From: Mucilaginibacter sp. UR6-1
GTDB lineage: Bacteria > Bacteroidota > Bacteroidia > Sphingobacteriales > Sphingobacteriaceae
Direction of reading: 5' to 3'
Assembly (NCBI RefSeq): GCF_020880975.1
Contig: NZ_JAJIWP010000004.1
Span: 1 to 64,000, forward strand
DNA: 64,000 nt
Shown here in pieces: positions 1-7,024 of the stretch (the stretch's first letter is position 1; the number at the start of each line of letters is the position of its first letter). Under the pieces are notes generated by a model. It worked only from the letters and a program-made list of their open reading frames with translations. It was not told the origin of the DNA and ran no database searches. The position numbers and the translations under genes were made by a program.

Positions 1-57
1 TTTTCAATCTTTTTATCCCCGGAATTCGCTTCCGGTTATTCCCTCGTTTTGGGTCTG

Positions 58-88
58 CAAAGGTAGAAAACCTTTTCTCTTTTCCAAA
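58..88 (-). promoter_or_regulatory. Bacteroidota-type promoter, downstream of a tandem pair
   Basis: Read on the minus strand, TTTG (85-88) is followed after 19 nt by TACCTTTG (58-65). This matches the Bacteroidota -33/-7 consensus TTTG-N19-TAnnTTTG exactly. It fires leftward out of the window. With the second promoter about 110 bp upstream and no open reading frame between, it looks like the P2 of a stable-RNA (perhaps rRNA) operon. That identity is inferred; the motif match is seen. Confidence 0.6.
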
Positions 89-169
89 ATAAAAAATTTA
101 TTTTTTTTACCCCGGTGCAAACTCTCAAAACTCTCTTACCTTTCGGAAAGCCCCCGCCGTTGCGGGCTG

Positions 170-199
170 CAAAGGTACGTGTTTTTATCGATCCTCAAA
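170..199 (-). promoter_or_regulatory. Bacteroidota-type promoter, upstream of a tandem pair
   Basis: On the minus strand TTTG (196-199) lies 18 nt before TACCTTTG (170-177). A GC-rich inverted repeat (GCCCGC / GCGGGGGC, about 151-168) follows directly in what would be the early transcript. Same orientation as the promoter at 58-88. Together they form a strong double promoter leaving the window at the left. The remainder of 1-400 holds no supportable gene. Confidence 0.6.
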
Positions 200-421
200 A
201 AAATATTTGAACTTTTTTTGAGAGAACTTGTTGTGACCTTTTGTTTCAAATAACTATCCGCCTTGCTTTCAAAGCGGTCACAAATGTAGGCAGAAATACC
301 GCTATCAACCAAACAATTTTTCACATTTTTAAAACAATTTCATAACGTATTGATAACGAACCAAAACAAACAATATTCAATCATCAAAATATAGCCTTCG
401 AGCGGTTAAATGATTGTTTTG

Positions 422-429
422 TATCTTTG
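422..429 (+). promoter_or_regulatory. -7 box for the RsmF-like gene
   Basis: TATCTTTG, a perfect TAnnTTTG, ends 7 nt before the ATG at 437. Transcription would begin at or very near the start codon. No clear -33 TTTG is present. The box lies inside the longer reading frame that could begin at 410, which argues against that earlier start. Confidence 0.5.
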
Positions 430-436
430 CTTGTAT

Positions 437-1813
437 ATGAACAATGTGTCTTTTCCGCCAAATTTTGTGGATTCGTTAAGATCAGAGCCAGGTTTTGATG
501 AGCAAAGTTTTGTTAATGCTCATCAAAATGATGCTCCTGTATCTGTAAGGGTAAACCCTTTTAAACCATCCAACATAAAAAAAGGCCCGCAGGTGCCCTG
601 GTGCAACGAGGGTTTTTACCTGAATAAAAGACCATCATTCACCTTTGATCCGCTGTTTCACGCGGGGGCATATTATGTACAGGAGGCATCGTCAATGTTC
701 ATCGGCCATATATTTAATTATATAAAGCCCGACGGTGAGCCTGTAAAAGTGCTTGATCTGTGCGCCGCGCCGGGCGGAAAAAGTACGCTGCTTAATTCGC
801 TCCTTAATAATACCGACCTTTTGGTGGCCAACGAGATCATTAAAACCCGTGTGCCTGTATTAACCGACAACCTTGCCCGCTGGGGCACGGCAAACAGCAT
901 CGTTACTAATAATGACCCGCGGGACTTTAGCCGACTGAAAGGCTTTTTTGATATTATACTGGTTGATGCCCCTTGTTCGGGGTCGGGCATGTTTCGTAAG
1001 GATAACGCCGCGATGGGCGAATGGAGCGAGGCCAATGTTGATCTTTGCCACCAGCGGCAGCAACGCATACTGGCCGACGTTTACCCGGCATTAAAGGAGG
1101 ATGGCTACCTTATATATTCTACCTGCTCGTATTCGCATCAGGAAAATGAGGATGTGCTGGATTGGCTATGTAGCGAATTTGAAATGGAAAGCGTGAATAT
1201 TCCGGTTGATACAGACTGGAACATCACCGTTAGCCAATCATCAAAACATGGCGCTTATGGTTATCGCTTTTATCCGGGTAAGATACAGGGCGAGGGATTG
1301 TTTGCTGCATGCCTCAAAAAAACTACCGATAGCGGGCAGTTATCAACCTATAAAAATAACGCGCAGCAAAAACTGCCCGCCGGTGAAATGGAACTGGTTA
1401 AACAGTATATTAATAATGCTGATGATTTTTATTATTTTAAAGTAGCTGATGATTGGCTTGCTATTGACAGGCATCACCACGAAAGCCTGAACATACTGCA
1501 TAAAAACCTCTACATCAAAAAATCGGGGGTAAGGATAGGCAAGATAGCGGGGCACGACCTGGTGCCCGATCATGAACTTGCCCTCAGCACTATTATTAAT
1601 AAGGATGTCGTGCTGCAAACCGAGCTTAACTACGATGAGGCTATTGCTTACTTACGTAAGGATAATTTAGTTTTAGATACACAGGATAAAGGCTGGAGCC
1701 TGATGAGTTATGAGGGATTGGCTTTAGGCTGGGCTAAATTATTGCCGAATAGGGTTAATAATTATTATCCGAAAGAGTTGAGGATATTGGCGAGCAGCCC
1801 CCCGACCCCCTAA
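437..1813 (+). CDS. rsmF: RsmF-like 16S rRNA m5C methyltransferase (NOL1/NOP2/sun family)
   Basis: Predicted SAM-dependent RNA cytosine-5 methyltransferase of 458 aa. Visible motifs are the SAM loop DLCAAPGGKS (about 107-116), DAPCSGSG with the release cysteine (about 177) and STCSYSHQENE with the catalytic cysteine (about 228). The two-cysteine arrangement is diagnostic for the RsmB/RsmF family. Length is near that of E. coli RsmF (479 aa), and the C-terminal third would hold the PUA-like region. I chose ATG 437 rather than 410 because a -7 box lies between them. The last codons (ASSPPTP, stop) come from an intergenic palindromic repeat that runs into the gene. The exact target base is inferred from the family only. 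Confidence 0.85.
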   Translation: MNNVSFPPNFVDSLRSEPGFDEQSFVNAHQNDAPVSVRVNPFKPSNIKKGPQVPWCNEGFYLNKRPSFTFDPLFHAGAYYVQEASSMFIGHIFNYIKPDGEPVKVLDLCAAPGGKSTLLNSLLNNTDLLVANEIIKTRVPVLTDNLARWGTANSIVTNNDPRDFSRLKGFFDIILVDAPCSGSGMFRKDNAAMGEWSEANVDLCHQRQQRILADVYPALKEDGYLIYSTCSYSHQENEDVLDWLCSEFEMESVNIPVDTDWNITVSQSSKHGAYGYRFYPGKIQGEGLFAACLKKTTDSGQLSTYKNNAQQKLPAGEMELVKQYINNADDFYYFKVADDWLAIDRHHHESLNILHKNLYIKKSGVRIGKIAGHDLVPDHELALSTIINKDVVLQTELNYDEAIAYLRKDNLVLDTQDKGWSLMSYEGLALGWAKLLPNRVNNYYPKELRILASSPPTP

Positions 1814-1919
1814 AGGGGGAGTTTGCCCCCAATACGTAAAGGGGAGTAGGATGGGTGAAGTATATATTATACGTAATTAAAAGATGCTATGAGTTTCCCC
1901 TTTAGGGGACGGAAGGGGC
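1795..1919. repeat. Inverted pair of G/C-run repeats filling a convergent gap
   Basis: Two related elements face each other. One has CCCCCTAAAGGGGGA at about 1805-1820. The other has CCCCTTTAGGGG at about 1897-1908. Each is itself a short palindrome, and as a pair they are inverted. The unit resembles the elements near 45.74, 52.70 and 58.85 kb. It supplies the stop codon of the RsmF-like gene and abuts the stop of the CoA-binding gene, so it may also act as a bidirectional terminator. Confidence 0.6.
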
Positions 1920-2285
1920 TTAATATTGCCCCGTTGATAACATGACCAGCGTGCAGGCGTAAATAGTTTCAATACCCTGCTCCTCGGCTTTACGGCGTAG
2001 CTCGCCGTTCTCGGTACCGGGGTTAAATATGATACGCTGCGGATGGGTTTCTAAAATATAATCGTACAGCGGCGGCAGGTTATTAGTACCTACATATAAG
2101 GTAATGGTATCAATATCGTGGTGTATCTGTTCAGGCTTTTCAATGGCTACACCGGCTACCTCTCCCTTTTTCAACCCTACGTTTACAATGCTGTGCCCAT
2201 GGCTTACCAACCTGTTGGCGGCCAGGTAAGCGTAGCGCCCGCTATCGGGTGTTGCGCCTAATATCAACGTTTTCTTATTTGCCAT
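1920..2285 (-). CDS. CoA-binding domain protein (Rossmann-like)
   Basis: Small 121-aa protein made up of a single CoA-binding domain (YccU-like, related to the succinyl-CoA synthetase alpha N-terminal fold). The N-terminal LILGATPDSGRYAYLAANRL carries the nucleotide-binding turn. LYVGTNNLPPLYDYIL and IIFNPGTENGEL match the conserved segments in which the domain contacts CoA. It is cytosolic and stands alone, convergent with the RsmF-like gene. The physiological role of the family is unclear, so only the fold is claimed. Confidence 0.8.
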   Translation of the reverse strand: MANKKTLILGATPDSGRYAYLAANRLVSHGHSIVNVGLKKGEVAGVAIEKPEQIHHDIDTITLYVGTNNLPPLYDYILETHPQRIIFNPGTENGELRRKAEEQGIETIYACTLVMLSTGQY

Positions 2286-2422
2286 AACATAAAAATAACC
2301 GCCTTTGTGGCTATATTGTTTCTGTTTAATGCAATGTTACAATAGCCGGTGCTTTACATCTAAATAAAAAATTAAAAAAGTTTAAAATGTTTTGAGGGCG
2401 CGCTCGTCTTCAACACTATATA

Positions 2423-3007
2423 ATGGATACACTGGCTACAAGCATAATGCCCCACGAGAAACAGAACAGCATCATACAAACTATGGCGTCGTATGGCAGC
2501 AAACTGTTTGGCTTTATCCGCAAGCGGGTTAAGAGCGAGGCCGATGCTGAAGACATACTGCAGGATGTTTGGTACCAGCTAAGCGCGGTGGTAAATGCCG
2601 AGCCTATTGAGCAAACCGGCGCCTGGCTGTTTAAGGTTGCCCGTAACAAGATAATCGACAAGCATAAAAAAAAATCAGAGAGTTTGCTGGATGACCTTGC
2701 ACCCGAGGGCGATGATGATGCCGATGACATGGGCTACTTTAAGGATTTTTTGCTGACCGAAAGCCGAACGCCGGAGAGTGAATATATTCGCGGCCTTTTT
2801 TGGGATGAGCTTTTTATAGCGCTTAATGAGCTGCCCGAGGAACAGCGGCAGGTATTTACCTGGCACGAACTGGATGCCATACCCTTTTCGCAAATAGCCG
2901 AAATGACGGGCGAGAAAGAGCAAACCCTCGTGTCGCGCAAGCGATATGCCGTGCTGCACCTGCGCAAACGCCTGTACCAGTTATATAAAGAGATTACAGA
3001 ATATTAA
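2423..3007 (+). CDS. ECF-type RNA polymerase sigma factor
   Basis: 194-aa sigma-70 family protein. Region 2 is visible as FIRKRVKSEADAEDILQDVW, in which the D/E-D-ILQD motif contacts core polymerase and -10 DNA. Region 4 follows as FIALNELPEEQRQVFTWHELDAIPFSQIAEMTGE, a helix-turn-helix for -35 recognition. The 13-nt gap to the next gene and the following small genes suggest an operon of three (2423-3670). No typical anti-sigma factor follows. The small membrane protein encoded next could fill that role, but this is inference. Confidence 0.88.
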   Translation: MDTLATSIMPHEKQNSIIQTMASYGSKLFGFIRKRVKSEADAEDILQDVWYQLSAVVNAEPIEQTGAWLFKVARNKIIDKHKKKSESLLDDLAPEGDDDADDMGYFKDFLLTESRTPESEYIRGLFWDELFIALNELPEEQRQVFTWHELDAIPFSQIAEMTGEKEQTLVSRKRYAVLHLRKRLYQLYKEITEY

Positions 3008-3020
3008 AAGACATACAACA

Positions 3021-3431
3021 ATGAAACAGTTTTTTTATAAGGGCCGGTTTATATTTATTCCTCTTGCTTTTGCCGCCTGTATTTCGGCCATAAGCTTGGT
3101 AGTGATGCAGTTATGGAACCATTTACTGCCCGATATATTACACGTTACCACCATTACATTTTGGCAGGCCATGGGCATATTTATTTTATGCAAGATATTG
3201 TTTGGCTTTGGCGGTAAGGGCGGCCCCGGCAATGCGCCATGGGCTCGCCGCCGTATGATGGAGCGCTGCAAAAACATGAGCCCCGAAGAGCGTGAAAAAT
3301 TCCGTACCGAACTGGAGAACCGCATGTGCGGCTGGGGCAAGCGCCCGTTCGGCAGGCGCGACAGCAAATTTGACGACAGGTTTAACACCGAAAGAAATTC
3401 GCAGCGACAGGATGACGCACCTACAGTTTAA
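3021..3431 (+). CDS. Small two-helix inner-membrane protein next to a sigma factor
   Basis: 136 aa from ATG 3021; an in-frame start at 2946 would overlap the sigma gene by about 60 bp and is unlikely. Two hydrophobic helices (about 10-32 and 46-63) precede a charged cytosolic-looking tail containing MSPEEREKFRTELENRMCGWG, rich in Arg and Glu with two cysteines. The tail resembles regions seen in small metal- or stress-responsive membrane proteins of Bacteroidota, but I cannot name the family. Its position directly behind the sigma gene suggests it may sense a signal or hold the sigma factor. Function unknown. Confidence 0.7.
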   Translation: MKQFFYKGRFIFIPLAFAACISAISLVVMQLWNHLLPDILHVTTITFWQAMGIFILCKILFGFGGKGGPGNAPWARRRMMERCKNMSPEEREKFRTELENRMCGWGKRPFGRRDSKFDDRFNTERNSQRQDDAPTV

Positions 3432-3451
3432 AAATTAATGCCGATAATTTT

Positions 3452-3670
3452 ATGGAAGTGCTTGTATTTGCAACAAACGTTACCAGCGAAGGACAGGTTA
3501 GCAGGGTACAGAACCTGCTAACCACTTTGCCTGCCATTACCGAGTGGAACTTTGACCTCGACGACTGTGATAACATATTACGTGTAGTGTCATCAGACAT
3601 TTCGCCGCGTTACATTGAAAACCTGCTGCATTCGGCCGGGGTAAACTGCCGGGAGCTGGGGGAGTATTAA
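3452..3670 (+). CDS. Small HMA-fold-like protein lacking the CxxC metal site
   Basis: 72-aa protein with a beta-alpha-beta pattern like heavy-metal-associated domains. The first strand is LVFATNV, the middle reads WNFDLDDCDNILRVVSS, and the end is ISPRYIENLLHSAGVNCREL. The usual metal-binding CxxC in the first loop is absent (TNVTSEGQV instead), so classic copper binding is not expected. It lies 20 nt behind the membrane-protein gene and probably shares its transcript with the sigma factor. The fold assignment is by pattern only. Confidence 0.6.
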   Translation: MEVLVFATNVTSEGQVSRVQNLLTTLPAITEWNFDLDDCDNILRVVSSDISPRYIENLLHSAGVNCRELGEY

Positions 3671-3687
3671 ATTCCTATTAGTTTATA

Positions 3688-3707
3688 ATAACCTATATTT
3701 AGGTTAT
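3688..3707 (+). promoter_or_regulatory. Inverted repeat overlapping a start codon
   Basis: ATAACCTA (3688-3695) and TAGGTTAT (3700-3707) are perfect 8-bp arms around a 4-nt loop. The right arm covers the first two bases of the ATG at 3706. In RNA this would fold the start codon into a stem. As DNA it could be an operator. Confidence 0.5.
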
Positions 3708-4113
3708 GAAACCTATACAAACAAAAATTCTGCTGGCATTTGCAGTAATGCTTTTCGCTATAAGCTTTAACTCATACGGTCAAACTCAGGCCAATATGAA
3801 TGCCGATGCCTATTCTACATGGAAAAATGCCGACAAAGAATTAAACGTAGTTTATAAGCAAATATTGAAAAAATATGTCGGCCAAACCACGTTTTTAAAT
3901 AACCTTAAAAAAGCACAACGTTTATGGATACAGTTGCGCGACGCCGAACTGGCTGTTAAATATCCGGATGGTAAGGATTTTGGCAGCGTTGGCCCTATGT
4001 GCAAATCCTCGTATCTTGAAAAGCTGACCCGCGACAGAACAAAATTACTTAGAGCATGGCTAACCAAAGCTCCGGAAGGTGATGTTTGTAACGGAACTAC
4101 AGGCGCTTTTTAA
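3706..4113 (+). CDS. LprI-like (DUF1311) periplasmic protein
   Basis: 135 aa with a Sec signal peptide (residues 1 to about 25, ending SYGQ). The mature part follows the LprI/DUF1311 pattern. It has WKNADKELNVVYKQIL, then LKKAQRLWIQLRDAELAVKYP, then MCKSSYLEKLTRDRTKLLRAWL. Members of this family include lysozyme inhibitors of the periplasm, although most are uncharacterised. Its 3' end overlaps the convergent DinB gene by 4 bp. An 8-bp inverted repeat overlaps its ATG, suggesting translational or repressor control. Confidence 0.78.
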   Translation: MKPIQTKILLAFAVMLFAISFNSYGQTQANMNADAYSTWKNADKELNVVYKQILKKYVGQTTFLNNLKKAQRLWIQLRDAELAVKYPDGKDFGSVGPMCKSSYLEKLTRDRTKLLRAWLTKAPEGDVCNGTTGAF

Positions 4114-4601
4114 ACACCACCTAATATTCTGTTCAAAATACCTATTTGCCCGGCATGGTAAACATGGTGCTGTATCAGCCCGTTTATTAATTGCTCATAG
4201 TTTACGCCGGTGCCTAAACCCGGCTCGATGCGGTCATCATTAGTAAGTTCTTCCCATTTTGGGTTCGGGAATTTTTGGATGAGGCCGATCAGGTTCACGT
4301 TGGCCAGTTTCAGGTCGTTGATCATGGTTTTCCATCTTTCCTCATCGGGCGCGCCGGGATCGGGCCAGTCGCCTGCCGCAGGGAAACCCGCTTTTTTGCC
4401 CTTCATCCGTTGGGTCACTTCAAGCGTCCAGCCGAGCATGTGTATCACAATTTCGGCAATGGTATGCGCGCCGTTGACCGGCCGTTCATAAGCGATCTCA
4501 AAGCTGATCTTGTCAATAGTTTCAAAAACCGGCGGGCCGTACCAGGCATCGCCGGTTAATATTTTTTCAAGCTCCTGCGAAAGTTTTTCAGCGGTTTTCA
4601 T
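4110..4601 (-). CDS. DinB-family four-helix protein
   Basis: 163-aa DinB/YfiT-like protein, a four-helix bundle that usually binds a divalent metal through three histidines. Candidate ligands are visible: His in AEIVIHMLGW (about residue 54) and the pair in LIQHHVYHAGQIGIL near the C-terminus. Many family members are bacillithiol- or other thiol-dependent transferases, but the substrate cannot be read from sequence. It follows the flavoprotein gene on the same strand with a 40-nt gap that contains a 7-bp inverted repeat. Confidence 0.82.
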   Translation of the reverse strand: MKTAEKLSQELEKILTGDAWYGPPVFETIDKISFEIAYERPVNGAHTIAEIVIHMLGWTLEVTQRMKGKKAGFPAAGDWPDPGAPDEERWKTMINDLKLANVNLIGLIQKFPNPKWEELTNDDRIEPGLGTGVNYEQLINGLIQHHVYHAGQIGILNRILGGV

Positions 4602-4603
4602 AT

Positions 4604-4623
4604 CCTGTTAAACCGCTAACAGG
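4604..4623 (-). promoter_or_regulatory. Inverted repeat just ahead of the DinB start codon
   Basis: CCTGTTA (4604-4610) and TAACAGG (4617-4623) form perfect 7-bp arms with a 6-nt loop, ending 2 nt before the start codon on the minus strand. A hairpin here could hide the ribosome site or act as an operator. There is no T tract, so a terminator for the upstream flavoprotein gene is less likely. Confidence 0.4.
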
Positions 4624-4641
4624 CAAATAGGTTATTTTTTA

Positions 4642-6189
4642 TTACAGATTTTTCGCTGCCGCCAGCGCGCAGTTAATACCGTCAATAGCTGCCGAGATTA
4701 TTCCACCCGCATAACCAGCACCCTCACCGCATGGATATAACCCTGCAATTTGCGGATGCTGAAAAGTTTCCCTGTCCCTCGGTATTTTCACCGGCGATGA
4801 GGTGCGCGACTCAACACCTACCAATATGGCTTCGTTGGTATAATAGCCCTTCATTTTTTTACCGAATACGGGCATGGCCTTGCGCAAGCGCTCGCTTATC
4901 CAGCCGGGTAATACCTCTTTTAGCTGCACGCTTTTTGTGCCGGGCAGGTAAGAGTTTTCGGGCAGATCAGTTGATGAACGCCCTTCAAAAAAATCGACCA
5001 TACGTTGTGCCGGGGCTACCAGCTTACCTCCACCGGCGCGAAAGGCCGCCTGCTCCACCTGTTGCTGAAAGCGCAGCATCTTGAACGGATCGGCGTCGCT
5101 GCCCTGCACATCTTCCAAATTTATTTGTACTACCGTACCCGAGTTAGCGTAAGGGTTGTTACGTTTTGAGGGGCTCCAGCCGTTAACCACAATCTCATCC
5201 ACATCGGTTGAGCATGGCGCAATAATACCGCCCGGGCACATACAGAACGAAAAAACACCACGGCTATCTACCTGCTCTACCAAACTATAGTATGATGGCG
5301 GCAGGTACGGCCCGCGAACATCACAATGGTATTGCGCCCGGTCAATAATCTCCTGCGGATGCTCAATACGCACACCCAGCGCGAATGGCTTGGCCTCTAT
5401 CAATATATTCTGCCGATGCAGCATCTCAAAAACATCACGCGCCGAGTGGCCCGTGGCTAATATCACTGCACCGGCTTCTATCTTCTCCCCGCTTTCAAGC
5501 CCTACGCCCTGAATTTTATCAAATGATACCAATAACGATGTTACCTTTTTATTAAAGAGCACCTCGCCACCGGCGTTCAAAATAGTTTCGCGCATGGTGG
5601 TGATTATTTGCGGCAGTTTATTGGTACCTATATGCGGGCGGGCATCCACCAAAATATCTTCGTCGGCACCGTGTGCCACAAAGGCTTTAAGTACCTGGTT
5701 AACATTACCGCGCTTGGTACTGCGGGTATACAGCTTACCATCCGAGTAGGTACCTGCCCCACCCTCGCCAAAGCAATAGTTTGATTCGGTATTTACCAAA
5801 CCCTGTTTGTTGATATTGGCCAGGTCGCGGCGGCGTTGTTTAACATCCTTACCCCGCTCAATGATGATCGGCTTCAAGCCCGATTCAATACATTGCAACG
5901 CGGCAAATATCCCGGCGGGGCCCGCACCAACTATAATAACGGGCTTAGCCGTGCTCACGTTAGGATAGTCAATCGTGTAATGATCGGTTTTGAATGCTTC
6001 GTCAATAAACACCTGTACCTGCATACGGTACACCACACGGCGGCCGCGCGCGTCAATAGAGCGTTTGATCGTCTTTACACCATTTATTCGCTTTACAGGA
6101 ATTTTTAAAGATGCGGATGCCAGTTCTTTAATTACCGTTTCATCCTCATGCTGCCCGGGAGGGCATACAATTTCAGTTTCTTTTACCAT
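4642..6189 (-). CDS. FAD-dependent dehydrogenase (COG2509-type oxidoreductase)
   Basis: 515-aa flavoprotein. A short N-terminal domain (1 to about 80) precedes the dinucleotide-binding motif IIVGAGPAGIFAAL (about 85-98). The family signature CFGEGGAGTYSDGKL is clear, as are VILATGHSARDVF and the C-terminal FAD contact YPCGEGAGYAGGIISAAIDGI. This matches the widespread uncharacterised FAD-dependent dehydrogenases of COG2509; the substrate is unknown. It has its own -7 box at 6220-6227, with a stem-loop at the start of the leader. Confidence 0.85.
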   Translation of the reverse strand: MVKETEIVCPPGQHEDETVIKELASASLKIPVKRINGVKTIKRSIDARGRRVVYRMQVQVFIDEAFKTDHYTIDYPNVSTAKPVIIVGAGPAGIFAALQCIESGLKPIIIERGKDVKQRRRDLANINKQGLVNTESNYCFGEGGAGTYSDGKLYTRSTKRGNVNQVLKAFVAHGADEDILVDARPHIGTNKLPQIITTMRETILNAGGEVLFNKKVTSLLVSFDKIQGVGLESGEKIEAGAVILATGHSARDVFEMLHRQNILIEAKPFALGVRIEHPQEIIDRAQYHCDVRGPYLPPSYYSLVEQVDSRGVFSFCMCPGGIIAPCSTDVDEIVVNGWSPSKRNNPYANSGTVVQINLEDVQGSDADPFKMLRFQQQVEQAAFRAGGGKLVAPAQRMVDFFEGRSSTDLPENSYLPGTKSVQLKEVLPGWISERLRKAMPVFGKKMKGYYTNEAILVGVESRTSSPVKIPRDRETFQHPQIAGLYPCGEGAGYAGGIISAAIDGINCALAAAKNL

Positions 6190-6197
6190 TGTGCTGC

Positions 6198-6227
6198 CGG
6201 GTTTTTATCCCGGATGGTACAAAGTTA
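6198..6227 (-). promoter_or_regulatory. Promoter and 5' leader hairpin of the flavoprotein gene
   Basis: On the minus strand TAACTTTG (6220-6227) is a perfect -7 box. About 6 nt downstream, at the expected transcript start, lies a hairpin with CCGGG/CCCGG arms (6198-6214). The mRNA would therefore begin with a stem. No -33 TTTG is found at 19 nt. Confidence 0.45.
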
Positions 6228-6257
6228 ATTATTCGGCATCAAAAAGCGTACGGTGGG

Positions 6258-6290
6258 GTACATTGAACGTCCGTTATCGTACAGTGAACG
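6258..6290 (+). promoter_or_regulatory. Paired 12-bp direct repeats, candidate operator
   Basis: GTACATTGAACG (6258-6269) and GTACAGTGAACG (6279-6290) differ at one base and are spaced exactly 21 bp apart, about two helical turns. They lie in the divergent gap between the flavoprotein gene and the sigma gene at 6378. The spacing suggests a dimeric regulator bound on one face of the DNA. Confidence 0.5.
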
Positions 6291-6377
6291 AGCATCATTT
6301 AAACACAAAATACTAATAATCAATTACTTAAAACAAAGGCATCCAATTTGGCATACCGGTATCAAATAAACATCACA

Positions 6378-6947
6378 ATGAAAACCGCCGAAAATCGCTT
6401 AAACCAGATATGGGAAGGATGCCTGAACAACAACCGTCGCGAACAGGAACTATTATATAAATTAATTGCCCCAAAAATGCTTGCCGTATGCCTGCGCTAC
6501 GCGCATGATAAAGATGAAGCACAGGACATTTTACAGGAAGGCTTTATCAAATTGTTTAAAAACATGCGCAACTTTAGGGGCGAGGGCAGTTTGGAGGGTT
6601 GGATCCGCCGTATTATGGTACACGCGGCCATATCACGCTACCGTAAATTAAAGCCTATGGTTTTGGTTGATGATTTTTCGACCGAAGGTAATTACCAGAT
6701 AGGCGGATCATACAGCAGCACCCGTTTAGAAACCGCCGAGCTGATGAACATGATACAGGAACTGCCTGCCAACTATCGCTCGGTATTTAATATGTATGCC
6801 ATTGAAGGTTACTCGCACCAGGAGATAGGCAATACCCTTGGCATGAGCGAACTATTATCACGCACTACCCTGCATCGCGCCCGCACTATATTGAAAAACA
6901 GAATCAGCCTGATGACAAAGGCAGAACAGCATTGCCTTGCAGGATAA
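6378..6947 (+). CDS. ECF-type RNA polymerase sigma factor
   Basis: 189-aa sigma-70 family factor. Region 2 is visible as LRYAHDKDEAQDILQEGFIKLFKNMRNF and EGWIRRIMVHAAISRYRK. Region 4 follows as IQELPANYRSVFNMYAIEGYSHQEIGNTLGMSE. I placed the start at ATG 6378 because the domain begins there; an in-frame upstream start at 6348 would add ten residues with no similarity. No anti-sigma gene is adjacent, since the next gene is convergent. Regulation may act through the 21-bp-spaced repeats upstream. Confidence 0.87.
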   Translation: MKTAENRLNQIWEGCLNNNRREQELLYKLIAPKMLAVCLRYAHDKDEAQDILQEGFIKLFKNMRNFRGEGSLEGWIRRIMVHAAISRYRKLKPMVLVDDFSTEGNYQIGGSYSSTRLETAELMNMIQELPANYRSVFNMYAIEGYSHQEIGNTLGMSELLSRTTLHRARTILKNRISLMTKAEQHCLAG

Positions 6948-6970
6948 TTCTCTGCCAGGCAATGCTGTTC
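6924..6970. terminator. Bidirectional hairpin between convergent genes
   Basis: Nineteen-base arms at 6924-6942 and 6952-6970 match at 18 positions around a 9-nt loop. The left arm overlaps the last codons of the sigma gene. There is no strong T run on the plus side. It sits between the sigma gene and the convergent GH92 gene and probably ends transcription or stabilises 3' ends in both directions. Confidence 0.6.
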
Positions 6971-7024
6971 AAATTGTCATAACAATACGGAGGATAATCA
7001 CAAACCTCCGCGCGCTGCTATCTG

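Noticed and set aside
136-324. Short minus-strand reading frame at the left edge
   Set aside because: It overlaps the promoter at 170-199, has no recognisable protein features and contains AT-rich promoter DNA.
410-436. Earlier start for the RsmF-like gene
   Set aside because: A perfect -7 box at 422-429 lies inside it, and the added residues show no family similarity.
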